Positions 1-5,938 of a stretch of DNA of 5,938 nucleotides are shown piece by piece; the stretch's first letter is position 1, and the number at the start of each line of letters is the position of its first letter. Made by a program: the position numbers and the translations under genes. The stretch lies in the NCBI GenBank assembly GCA_030430995.1, contig JAUIKA010000068.1, positions 1-5,938 of the forward strand, in the 5' to 3' direction. The notes below the pieces were generated by a model. It saw only the letters and a program-made list of their open reading frames with translations. It searched no databases and had not been told where the DNA came from. This DNA is from Alphaproteobacteria bacterium (GTDB taxonomy: Bacteria > Pseudomonadota > Alphaproteobacteria > Rickettsiales > Rickettsiaceae).

Positions 1-2040
1 AATATCTTTTTAAAAGTTTCTAGTAAAGGCTTGTTTAATAATAGATTTCAGCTGCATGGATTTACAGATCCAGATATATCTCTACTTATAGACCAAGATG
101 CAGAAATAAGCCATTGTGATTTTTCAGTATTTCAGCAAGTATTAATTTATGGTGATGAATATACAAATGATGTAAATAATTACGTATTGTTGCATAATAA
201 TGACGCTAGACATCATAACCTAGAACTTAATTATTGCAAATTTCATAATCTATATGCAATTCTAAATAAGCTTCATTTAAAATCCAGCAAAATTTATAAT
301 ACTTTATCTTTACTTATGCATGGCCCTGAAGCTAAATTTTCAACATCAGGTAAAGGTACAGCGGAGAGTAATTATATAGGAAAAATAGAAATGCTAAATC
401 AAAATAAGATAAGCAATCTATTGCTACATAATGTAACTGTAAAACAACATTTGGAATGCAGTAATATAGAATTAATCTCACTGAAAGACCTTTCAACATC
501 TGCTGAAAAGATTGTTTTTGATGTACAAGAAGTCGATAAATTATCCAATTTTACAACTAACTCTAGGGAGGTAGATATAAGAACTCAGCTTCTTACTCTT
601 ACAGATTTCCACTCTCCTTGTGCTACAGTTAATATAAAGGTTTTAGATGAAATATTTTTAATAGGGCATTCTTCCTTAAAGGCTTTAAGTCTAAATCTGG
701 ACTTCACTGAAATGATATCTTCAAGAAAGCTCAAATTTCCTTCAGGTACTTGGGATTTTAAGCAGCTTTCTATAAAGGGATTAGAAAGTTTAATTGTTCC
801 TGGATTTATTAAAGCAAATAAATTTGAAATAGACTCTGGTGCTTTAATTGCATTGAGCAAATTAGATGTAGGACACTTACAATACACTACAGATACAGGC
901 CAAATAAAGTTCAATAATATAGTTAATATAGGTAGCTTATGGCTAAGGGGCAATATCACTGGGCATTTCTGGCATAATTCTAATGTGTATGATCTAGATA
1001 CAAAGGGCCTATGTCATATTAGAATTAACTCCTCCTATACAGGCTCTATCATAAAGCTGAATTTAGAGTTTAATCAAAATTTTTCTAGAGACGAGAAAGG
1101 AAGTTTTGGTTTGTATATAAGTAATGTAGGAGATGCATCTGTCAAGATAGATACTATATTAGCAAAATTAAATTCTTTTTGGGTTAGCGGCAGGGTAAAT
1201 ATAGGTAGTATTATATGTTACCCTATAGGTAGCGATTATAACCTGATATATATAGATACATCTATTCTAGATAAAATTGCTATAGATAAGTTTTTTGCAG
1301 GCTTTGACCATGACATAGTTCTTAATACTACAGATGGCAGAATAAGCTTAATTAATAAGAATCAGAGGTCTTTAAGCAGCGGTGAATTTTTGGTCTCTAT
1401 GCAAACAGTAGTAAAAGAATATATTAATATCAGAGCTGGTAGAGGGCTAAGTTTTAAAGGCAGAGTAGAAGTAATTGATGGAGATATACAGCTATTTACA
1501 TTATTTAATAATTTATGTGCAGAAGGATTTATAAAAGCTAAAAAGGGAGAAATCAACCTTAAAGCAACAAAAGGTAGTATAGACCTTACCGCTCATTTAA
1601 ATGCCAGGAGCATAATTACATATTCAGGCACAGATCAATATATTAAAGATAGTATATTACGAGCTGAACAATTGTTAAGCCATGTAGTTGGCAAATATAT
1701 AGTAGATGACTCAGACTTAACTTCTACAACTATGTTAATACAAGCTAATGAGATAGGTGCTTTATACAGCAATATAACCGCTGATATACTAAGGATATTC
1801 GCTACAGGTGCTTCTGGCATATTCATCTCTGACATTAAAGCTTTAGAATGCCTAATCAAAACAGGGCATATAGATATGAGGTCAAGTGATATTAAAAGCC
1901 AAATATCCAGTTTAATTTCACAGAAAGATATAAATATTTTATATAGCAATATAGATGCTGACTCTAACGCAATAATTAGCAAGGGTGGGGATTTATATTC
2001 TAGCTTTGGTTATAAAAGGCAAATTGCAACTAAGAAATAG
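1..2040 (+). CDS. Upstream open segment: beta-helical stalk of the disrupted exoprotein (partial at 5' end)
   Basis: This frame-1 segment of 679 codons is open from base 1 to TAG at 2038-2040. The first possible start inside it, TTG at 31, is not credible because the frame runs upstream of it without a stop and the TTG has no ribosome binding site. There is no signal peptide and no membrane segment. The protein alternates hydrophobic and polar residues, as expected for stacked beta-strands. Its first two thirds (to about 1500) are irregular, and I could not assign a named domain there. From about 1531 it takes on the Gly-Glu-Ile-Asn-Leu / Gly-Ser-Ile-Asp-Leu pattern typical of exoprotein beta-helices (1546-1593), then becomes a regular ladder of 19-20-residue coils. 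About eight cysteines are scattered through it, which is more than usual for two-partner-secreted stalks. Authentic sequence probably ends between 2005 and 2018; the last residues before TAG are out-of-frame read-through. The exoprotein assignment comes mainly from the downstream segments. Confidence 0.75.
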   Translation, partial: NIFLKVSSKGLFNNRFQLHGFTDPDISLLIDQDAEISHCDFSVFQQVLIYGDEYTNDVNNYVLLHNNDARHHNLELNYCKFHNLYAILNKLHLKSSKIYNTLSLLMHGPEAKFSTSGKGTAESNYIGKIEMLNQNKISNLLLHNVTVKQHLECSNIELISLKDLSTSAEKIVFDVQEVDKLSNFTTNSREVDIRTQLLTLTDFHSPCATVNIKVLDEIFLIGHSSLKALSLNLDFTEMISSRKLKFPSGTWDFKQLSIKGLESLIVPGFIKANKFEIDSGALIALSKLDVGHLQYTTDTGQIKFNNIVNIGSLWLRGNITGHFWHNSNVYDLDTKGLCHIRINSSYTGSIIKLNLEFNQNFSRDEKGSFGLYISNVGDASVKIDTILAKLNSFWVSGRVNIGSIICYPIGSDYNLIYIDTSILDKIAIDKFFAGFDHDIVLNTTDGRISLINKNQRSLSSGEFLVSMQTVVKEYINIRAGRGLSFKGRVEVIDGDIQLFTLFNNLCAEGFIKAKKGEINLKATKGSIDLTAHLNARSIITYSGTDQYIKDSILRAEQLLSHVVGKYIVDDSDLTSTTMLIQANEIGALYSNITADILRIFATGASGIFISDIKALECLIKTGHIDMRSSDIKSQISSLISQKDINILYSNIDADSNAIISKGGDLYSSFGYKRQIATKK

Positions 2041-2281
2041 CTCCCGTATAGATGCTCTGAAAACCCTGATAGATGCTGGGGAGGTAACAATAGATAATTT
2101 AGAAATAATGAGCAAGGCTTTATATCTGTTTTCTGACAGCTCTTTAAATATCACTGACTCTAAAATACTTACTTCTAGCGCGCTTACCCATGCTGAGGAT
2201 GTAGTAATTACAGATAGTGATGTTCTTGCCTCTGACAATATATTTATTCAAGCAATTGAAAATTTTATAAGCGTCAACAGC
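1654..2281 (+). repeat. Ladder of 18-21-residue beta-helix coils spanning the first frame break
   Basis: At the protein level there are six consecutive coils in frame 1 (1654-1713, 1714-1770, 1771-1830, 1831-1887, 1888-1947, 1948-2004; 19-20 residues each) and four more in frame 2 (2045-2098, 2099-2161, 2162-2218, 2219-2281; 18-21 residues). A typical coil reads x-Ile-x-Ala/Ser-x-x-x-x-Ile-x-x-x-x-x-Ile-x-Ile-x-x-Ser and ends in Ser or Asn just before the next Ile or Leu. Tyr-Ser-Asn-Ile recurs at coil junctions near 1765 and 1942. One coil of about 19-20 residues is the usual size of a right-handed parallel beta-helix turn in FHA-type proteins. DNA identity between coils is low, so this is an ancient protein repeat and not a recent tandem duplication. 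Confidence 0.7.
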
Positions 2282-2836
2282 AATATTCAAGTGAATAAAG
2301 ATGATGTAGCTTTATTCACGTATAAAGCTAAAACAAAAGATCAATATAATAATTCTTTACTAAGATGTGGTTTGGAGATTGCTGGTACTGAAGTTTTAGG
2401 CATAGCTGATTTCCGCCCTATGCTAGATAGGCATGGGGCATTATCATATAAGATCCTCAATTCAGCTAGTTCAGCCATGGAGCTAGCGTACTCAATGAGC
2501 AAAGGGCAAAAGGGGGTATATATAGATGCTAATAAAGGATATATTATGGGTGGCTCTATTTCTGCAAAAGATCATAGAGTGATGGTTAAAACAAAATCTG
2601 GTTTAGAATTTGTCCCTGTTGGTCTTTATAATCTAGCAATATTTTCAGGTGGTATTAATCCACATGGAGTAGAAGCAGTAATGACAAAAATAGAAGCTGG
2701 CATTGTAGATATAGATGCTGGATATTTAGATATGCTAGGTGCATTAATAAGAGCATCTCAAGCAAATATCTCTACTGACTACTTATATAACCTTGACTCT
2801 AAAGTTGCTATTAAGAAAAAACATGATGCCTTATAA
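1985..2836 (+). CDS. Middle open segment of the disrupted exoprotein, frame 2, ending at a premature stop
   Basis: This frame-2 segment continues the stalk after the first frame change. The GTG at 1985 is only the first start-like codon and lies inside the upstream reading frame. Convincing protein sequence begins at about 2018-2045 and I infer no separate initiation. Coils of 18, 21, 19 and 21 residues cover 2045-2281 and match those upstream. The following portion (2282-2836) is less regular. It includes a Gly-rich stretch (about 2507-2560) and a segment around 2690-2800 with the Ile-x-Ala-Gly / Gly-Ala-Leu-Ile-x-Ala pattern recurrent in FHA stalks. No catalytic motif, signal peptide or membrane helix is visible. 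It ends at TAA 2834-2836, but frame 2 continues with sensible sequence afterwards, so the stop is read as a nonsense mutation and not as a true C-terminus. Confidence 0.72.
   Translation: MGIYILALVIKGKLQLRNSSRIDALKTLIDAGEVTIDNLEIMSKALYLFSDSSLNITDSKILTSSALTHAEDVVITDSDVLASDNIFIQAIENFISVNSNIQVNKDDVALFTYKAKTKDQYNNSLLRCGLEIAGTEVLGIADFRPMLDRHGALSYKILNSASSAMELAYSMSKGQKGVYIDANKGYIMGGSISAKDHRVMVKTKSGLEFVPVGLYNLAIFSGGINPHGVEAVMTKIEAGIVDIDAGYLDMLGALIRASQANISTDYLYNLDSKVAIKKKHDAL
2005..2040 (+). other. First frame change (frame 1 to frame 2)
   Basis: The regular coil at 1948-2004 is in frame 1 and the next regular coil, from 2045, is in frame 2, so the break lies between them. A net one-base insertion or a deletion of 3n+2 bases would explain it. 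The A4 run at 2014-2017 is one candidate: with one A fewer, the text reads Gly-Tyr-Lys-Gly-Lys-Leu-Gln-Leu. The G4 run at 1987-1990 is less likely because Gly-Gly-Asp-Leu, just after it in frame 1, fits the strand pattern. The piece left between the flanking coils is only about 13 residues, short of a full coil, so a small deletion here is also possible. Confidence 0.65.
2834..2836 (+). other. In-frame nonsense codon TAA
   Basis: In frame 2 the codons around it read TTA TAA AGC CTT. The frame stays open and protein-like for 51 codons after the stop. A single substitution from CAA, GAA or AAA would produce it. It lies outside any long homopolymer or dinucleotide tract, so slippage cannot explain it. 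It is the strongest evidence that the gene is truly inactivated. Confidence 0.7.
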
Positions 2837-2957
2837 AGCCTTTCTCCTTGGTTTGGATCTAACCTTTTATATGAATATGCTGTGGATGAAGAGGCAGTCC
2901 CACAGAGGTTAGAGATAGAGCAGCTAACCAATATTGATATCAGAAAAGGAAATATAG
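2837..2957 (+). pseudogene. Short frame-2 remnant between the premature stop and the second frame change
   Basis: Directly after the TAA, frame 2 stays open for 51 codons, to a TAA at 2990-2992. It reads as ordinary exoprotein stalk: a Ser-Leu-Ser-Pro-Trp-Phe-Gly stretch, then an acidic segment, then Ile-Asp-Ile-Arg-Lys-Gly-Asn-Ile-Asp-Ile. Frame 1 has a TGA at 2935-2937 and frame 3 a TAG at about 2909-2911, so frame 2 is the only frame that bridges the middle and downstream segments. The final residues join smoothly to the downstream segment if one AT unit is removed from the tract at 2958-2968. The authentic end of this piece is therefore about 2957, not the stop at 2990. It has no start of its own and is not a gene. 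Confidence 0.7.
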
Positions 2958-5938
2958 ATATATATATAGCAAATATACAGGGAAAGAAGTAAATCTAGTA
3001 CAAAGAGAAGGTAATCTTGAAGTAGATAGAGATTTAAATATTGAAAATGACATTTTTGCTATATACATATTAAATGGAAAAGTACTATTTGGCAGAGCTA
3101 CTAATGACTCTCGCTTGCATAAATTATATAAAAGAGACAATGATGGGAATCTTAAAAAATTAGACCAATACCAAGCTATAAATATAAAAGCTAATGATCT
3201 TGCAGTTATAGCAAAAGGTGATGTAGATTTGCATGCAAATATGGAAGTAAAGCAGCTGGGCGTTAAATCTAAAGGTGACGTTAATATATATTCAGACCCA
3301 AATATGGAAGAAAATTATTACGTAAAAAATAGAACTCTTGCTAAATATTCAAGTAAGTCTGTTATTAAAGCAGATAGAGCCTTTTTTATAGGTAATAACA
3401 TTACAAGCTATGGTGGGGTTTTTGATGTAAAAGGAGATTTAACATTTATTGCAAAGGGTAAAGCAAGGCTTTTACCAGTGGTGCTATATGATAGATATTA
3501 CTCTTACTATAATTCTTGTGAAGAATTCGAAAGAGTAGAATATTTAAAGAATATAGTATCAGAAATTCACTCAGGGCAGCTTAGAATAAAGTCAGATTCA
3601 GTAGCTGAATTCATAGGTGCCATAATAGATGATGAAGAATTTCAAATTGATGTTAAAGAGTTAAAAATAGCGTCTACAAAAGATATATATAAGCAGCAGG
3701 TAAACTATGTTATTCGTAAAAGATTCTGTGGAATTATGTATGATAGGGAATCTGGCTCTATCAGAAATGAATATGAAGAGATAGCTCCAACCGTAATAAA
3801 GGTAAAAGATCAGGTTTGGACTATTGATAAAGATACAACTATAGAGTCAGCTCAGATATTTGTTAAAAACAATTTCCTTATGAAAATAGGAGGTAATTTA
3901 ACAATCAAAGATGGGATGAATATACATCTGCATGAGAAAGAAAGTAATAGATATTCCCTTTTTTCATTCAAAGGTGGTAGTCTTAATATAAATTCAACAA
4001 AATCTATAAAAGATTTTATACATCAAAAAAATAGCATCCCTAGCATAATATGCGTAGAAGGTGAGTTCCACGGCGTCGTTAATGGGCATTTACATCTATT
4101 AGGAAGCAAAATATTAGGTGATGATATCTTCTTATTTGCAGAGAAAGGTATTACCTTAGAAGCAAGTAAGCATGAAGCAGAGCGGCTACTATTCTACCAT
4201 GAATCTGGCTTAAAATTAGGGTTTTATGGCTCAAAAGGAGAAGTTGGTATACAAGCTGCTTGGGGACTTAAAGAATTAGATTCAGAGAGTAAAATATCTC
4301 AAGTGAGCCCATCTTCAGTTTTTGCAAAAAATAAGCTTTCTATAATAGCAAAAGATGGCGACTTTGAACAGATATCTTCTGATATAGCAGGGCGAATAAT
4401 AAAAGTAAAAGCAAGAAATTGGACTGCAAAACATTATTCTAATGAGCAGATTCAGAGATATATAACAACCAATATGAATTTTGGGGCTAAGCTTGCTATA
4501 AAAGAAAATATTTCCAATGTCATGGATAGCATTAATGCCCTAGTGCATAAAGAAGGACATCACCCTGTAGATCATTTAGATAGAATTTTTAAAACATATA
4601 GTAGCTATAAAGCTTTATCAAATCTGAAGGAAAAAGGGGTTGTTGAGGGAGGCTTATATTTATTTGCAAATGCCAATAACCTAAGTGGTCTACAGAAAAG
4701 CAAGATTGCAGTAGATAACATCATTAGTGGTGAAACTATCATGGCTGCTATAGAGAAAGATGTAAGATTTGAAGGCGTAAAAATAGAAATGAAAGACGTA
4801 GATATAGAAGCAGAAAATTTCTATTTTAAATCTAGTAATAATAATAGTGAATTTGAGCAAGATTGTGGGAATTTTGGGCTTGAATTCAGCCTTGATAGTA
4901 AGGATATGAATATGGGTTTATCATATCAAAATCAAGAAGGAAAGAATAAAGAATATAATGATAATTATATCAAAGCTTCTGGTAAGTTAAAGCTGCATAT
5001 AAAAAATGGCTATGTAAAAGGAGCTAAAATAGAAGGGTTAGATGTAGATATAAAGGCTAATAATCTGATTTTAGAGTCAGTACAAGATATTGTGCAGAAA
5101 AGACTTAATGGTATGAATATGAGCATCGGCATGGGCAAAGATGGCATCAATAGCTTTGGTGCTGGTATCAAATTCGGCTATCAAGATAAAGCATGGACAA
5201 AGGGCGTTGCTCAAATTATTGGCAGAAATACAGCTAATGTTGTAGTAAAAGAAACCCTAGAGCTTGCAGGGGGGCTAATAGCGAATGCATATTATGATAA
5301 CAATGGCAGCCTTGTCCAAGGGAGCAATCTTAGTGTAAATGCAGGTAGGATAATTGTGAAGAAAATACATGATTATGATGATGGCCTTACCTTAGGGATC
5401 GGGGCAAGCCTCCAGGCAAAGCAAACAAAGCAAGGTAAAAAATTTGAGTTTAGCCATATGGACTTGGAGCTTGAATATTCAGATATCAATAGAGACATAA
5501 TACCTACTATAGGGCTTGGCAAAATAGAAGGCCCTATTAAAGGCGATAAGTTAGGGCGTGATGTGAATGGGCAAATAACATTAGAATCTGGTAGTAAATT
5601 TGGTTTTAAGAATCGAATATATATGGACATGTTTGCCCCTAAAATAAAAGAAAAAATCAAAAAAGAGGAGGAAGAAGAAGAAACTCAAGTAAAAACCAGA
5701 AAGAAAAAAATCACTGAACATATTAAGCAATATTTTATAGATGTTACAAAAGAAACAAAGAATAACATCACTAAAACTATAAAGATTGTAAAAGCTACCA
5801 ATACTACTGAAGGGGAAGAGACTGCATCATCAATAGACCAAAAGATAGATGAAATCACATTAGGTAAAACTGATGATGATAAAAGCTATGAAATATATAA
5901 AAAATATAAAGAAGCTCAAGGGGAGGAATATGCTAAGC
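2938..5938 (+). CDS. Downstream open segment: stalk, haemagglutinin repeats and pre-C-terminal module (partial at 3' end)
   Basis: Frame 1 is open for 1,000 codons from 2938 (after TGA 2935-2937) to the window end with no stop. Authentic sequence probably begins at about 2968. The first ATG in frame is at 3241 with no ribosome binding site, so independent translation is unlikely. Visible regions in order are: stalk strands with Ala-Lys-Gly-Asp-Val-Asp-Leu and Lys-Gly-Asp-Val-Asn-Ile patterns (3187-3297); a Lys-Gly-Asp-Leu-Thr-Phe strand (about 3430); a Gly-Gly-Asn-Leu-Thr-Ile strand (3889-3906); a Gly-Ser-Lys-Ile-Leu-Gly-Asp-Asp-Ile strand set (4102-4164); haemagglutinin repeats (4321-5088); the conserved C-terminal-side module (5305-5565); and a Lys/Glu-rich linker. 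The order matches the distal half of FHA/CdiA-like exoproteins. In that family a variable C-terminal domain, often a toxin, follows; it would lie past base 5938. Only about four cysteines occur. No membrane segment is seen. Confidence 0.78.
2958..2968 (+). repeat. AT dinucleotide tract at the second frame change (frame 2 to frame 1)
   Basis: Five AT units plus a final A run through the point where coding switches from frame 2 to frame 1. Deleting one AT unit joins Gly-Asn-Ile-Asp-Ile-Tyr to Ser-Lys-Tyr-Thr-Gly-Lys-Glu-Val without loss and restores a continuous frame into the 1,000-codon downstream segment. The two-base excess is what slipped-strand mispairing at a dinucleotide repeat would give. 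A one-base deletion nearby would also fit the frame arithmetic, but less neatly. Confidence 0.65.
4321..5088 (+). other. Haemagglutinin-repeat region (Fil_haemagg_2-like) of the exoprotein
   Basis: This domain-level feature sits inside the downstream segment. The first unit has Leu-Ser-Ile-Ile-Ala-Lys-Asp-Gly-Asp-Phe-Glu-Gln at about 4336-4371, then Ser-Asp-Ile-Ala-Gly and Val-Lys-Ala (4378-4413). This matches the family theme of a strand, a Gly turn, a Gly-Ser-x-Ile-x-Gly element and an Ala-ending strand. The second unit has Phe-Glu-Gly-Val-Lys-Ile-Glu (4768-4788) followed by Val-Asp-Ile-Glu-Ala (4798-4812). The third (5008-5088) is the clearest: Val-Lys-Gly-Ala-Lys-Ile-Glu-Gly, Val-Asp-Ile-Lys-Ala-Asn-Asn-Leu, then Leu-Glu-Ser-Val-Gln-Asp. 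The Glu-Ser-x-Gln-Asp ending is a hallmark of the last repeats in FHA and CdiA-like proteins, by recollection of the family pattern. Confidence 0.65.
5305..5565 (+). other. Conserved module near the C-terminus of FHA/CdiA-like exoproteins
   Basis: The block begins Gly-Ser-Leu-Val-Gln-Gly-Ser-Asn-Leu and runs through Ala-Gly-Arg-Ile-Ile-Val and Ile-His-Asp-Tyr-Asp-Asp-Gly (to 5385). It ends with Pro-Thr-Ile-Gly-Leu-Gly-Lys-Ile (5503-5526) and Gly-Arg-Asp-Val (5554-5565). In the family the corresponding elements are a Ser-x-Leu strand, an Asp-x-Asp-Lys/Asp-Gly turn, a Thr-Ile-Gly-x-Gly-x-Ile strand and an Asn/Gly-Arg-Asp-Val motif placed shortly before the variable C-terminal domain. The match is by pattern memory and not by alignment. 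If right, the effector end of the protein starts not far downstream. Confidence 0.55.
5638..5709 (+). other. Lys/Glu-rich low-complexity linker
   Basis: This stretch of 24 residues is almost wholly charged, with a run of six Glu flanked by Lys-rich segments. The rest of the visible protein, to the window end, stays hydrophilic and probably partly helical, unlike the beta-rich stalk before it. It marks the change from stalk to a different kind of C-terminal region. I recognise no pretoxin (VENN) motif or enzyme motif before the window ends. Confidence 0.6.

Larger units (their letters stand above)
1..5938 (+). pseudogene. Giant filamentous-haemagglutinin-like exoprotein gene, disrupted, both ends outside the window
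   Basis: One gene fills the window. In the order frame 1, frame 2, frame 1, the translation forms a single beta-helix-like protein of about 1,970 residues with neither terminus present. FHA/CdiA-like proteins are large adhesins or toxin carriers exported across the outer membrane by a TpsB pore; the N-terminal secretion domain and any partner gene are not visible here. The family call rests on the C-terminal third, which has Fil_haemagg_2-like repeats (about 4321-5088) and the conserved module before the C-terminus (5305-5565). Three lesions interrupt it: a frame change at about 2005-2040, TAA at 2834-2836, and a frame change at 2958-2968. Coil periodicity continues across the first break, and homology-like text continues directly after the other two, so these are fragments of one gene and not adjacent genes. 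No Shine-Dalgarno site or intergenic gap separates the parts. An alternative is a functional gene with assembly errors. I am confident of the single broken gene and less so of the exact subfamily. Confidence 0.85.

Noticed and set aside
31..33. TTG as the start of the upstream coding segment
   Set aside because: The frame is open from base 1 through this codon, and no ribosome binding site precedes it; the gene starts outside the window.
585..1982. Minus-strand open frames of 64-124 codons over the upstream segment
   Set aside because: They are shadows opposite a convincing plus-strand frame, with no ribosome binding sites and no recognisable product.
1985..1987. GTG as the start of a separate overlapping gene
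   Set aside because: It lies inside the upstream frame, and the coil ladder runs across it, so a frame change in one gene explains it better.
1993..2238. Minus-strand open frame of 81 codons
   Set aside because: It lies opposite the coil ladder and is an antisense shadow.
2005..2992. Programmed ribosomal frameshifting
   Set aside because: I see no canonical X-XXY-YYZ slippery heptamer with a clear downstream stem, and a nonsense codon between the two frame changes would still end translation.
2940..3140. Minus-strand open frame of 66 codons with a hydrophobic, Tyr/Leu-rich C-terminal end
   Set aside because: The hydrophobicity arises from reading the AT tract and Lys/Ile-rich codons in antisense; the plus strand here is well-supported coding sequence.
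3241..3243. ATG as the start of an independent downstream gene
   Set aside because: Protein-like sequence of the same stalk type continues upstream of it to about 2968, and there is no ribosome binding site or intergenic gap.
5373..5660. Minus-strand open frame of 95 codons
   Set aside because: It lies opposite the conserved exoprotein module and is an antisense shadow.
1..5938. TATAAT-like words and A/T-rich promoter-like stretches
   Set aside because: They are abundant by composition in such AT-rich coding DNA, and none sits before a credible gene start.

Overview
The window lies entirely inside one very large plus-strand gene. It holds no complete gene, no RNA gene, no mobile element, and no promoter or terminator that I can support. 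The reading frame is already open at base 1 and still open at base 5938, so both ends of the gene are outside. The DNA is AT-rich (roughly two thirds A+T), with AGA as the favoured arginine codon and many ATA isoleucine codons. That composition, with a decaying giant surface-protein gene, would fit a host-associated bacterium such as a member of the Rickettsiales. This is inference from composition and gene type only; no taxonomic marker is present.

The product resembles the secreted stalk of a filamentous-haemagglutinin (FHA/CdiA-like) exoprotein, the type exported by two-partner secretion. Bases 1-2004 (frame 1) encode a beta-strand-rich region that ends in a regular ladder of 19-20-residue coils. 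Bases about 2018-2957 (frame 2) continue the ladder. Bases about 2958-5938 (frame 1 again) encode further stalk, then repeats closely resembling FHA haemagglutinin repeats. These are followed by the conserved module found near the C-terminus of FHA and contact-dependent-inhibition proteins, and by a Lys/Glu-rich hydrophilic linker. Any C-terminal effector domain would lie beyond the right edge.

The gene is broken three times within about 1 kb: a frame change between about 2005 and 2040, an in-frame TAA at 2834-2836, and a second frame change that coincides with a short AT dinucleotide tract at 2958-2968. Removing one AT unit from that tract restores the reading frame exactly. The same repeat architecture runs across the breaks, so the open stretches are pieces of one protein and not separate genes. 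The simplest reading is a recently inactivated exoprotein gene. The AT tract raises the possibility of reversible slippage, but the separate nonsense codon argues against a simple on/off switch. I found no clearly new biological system here.
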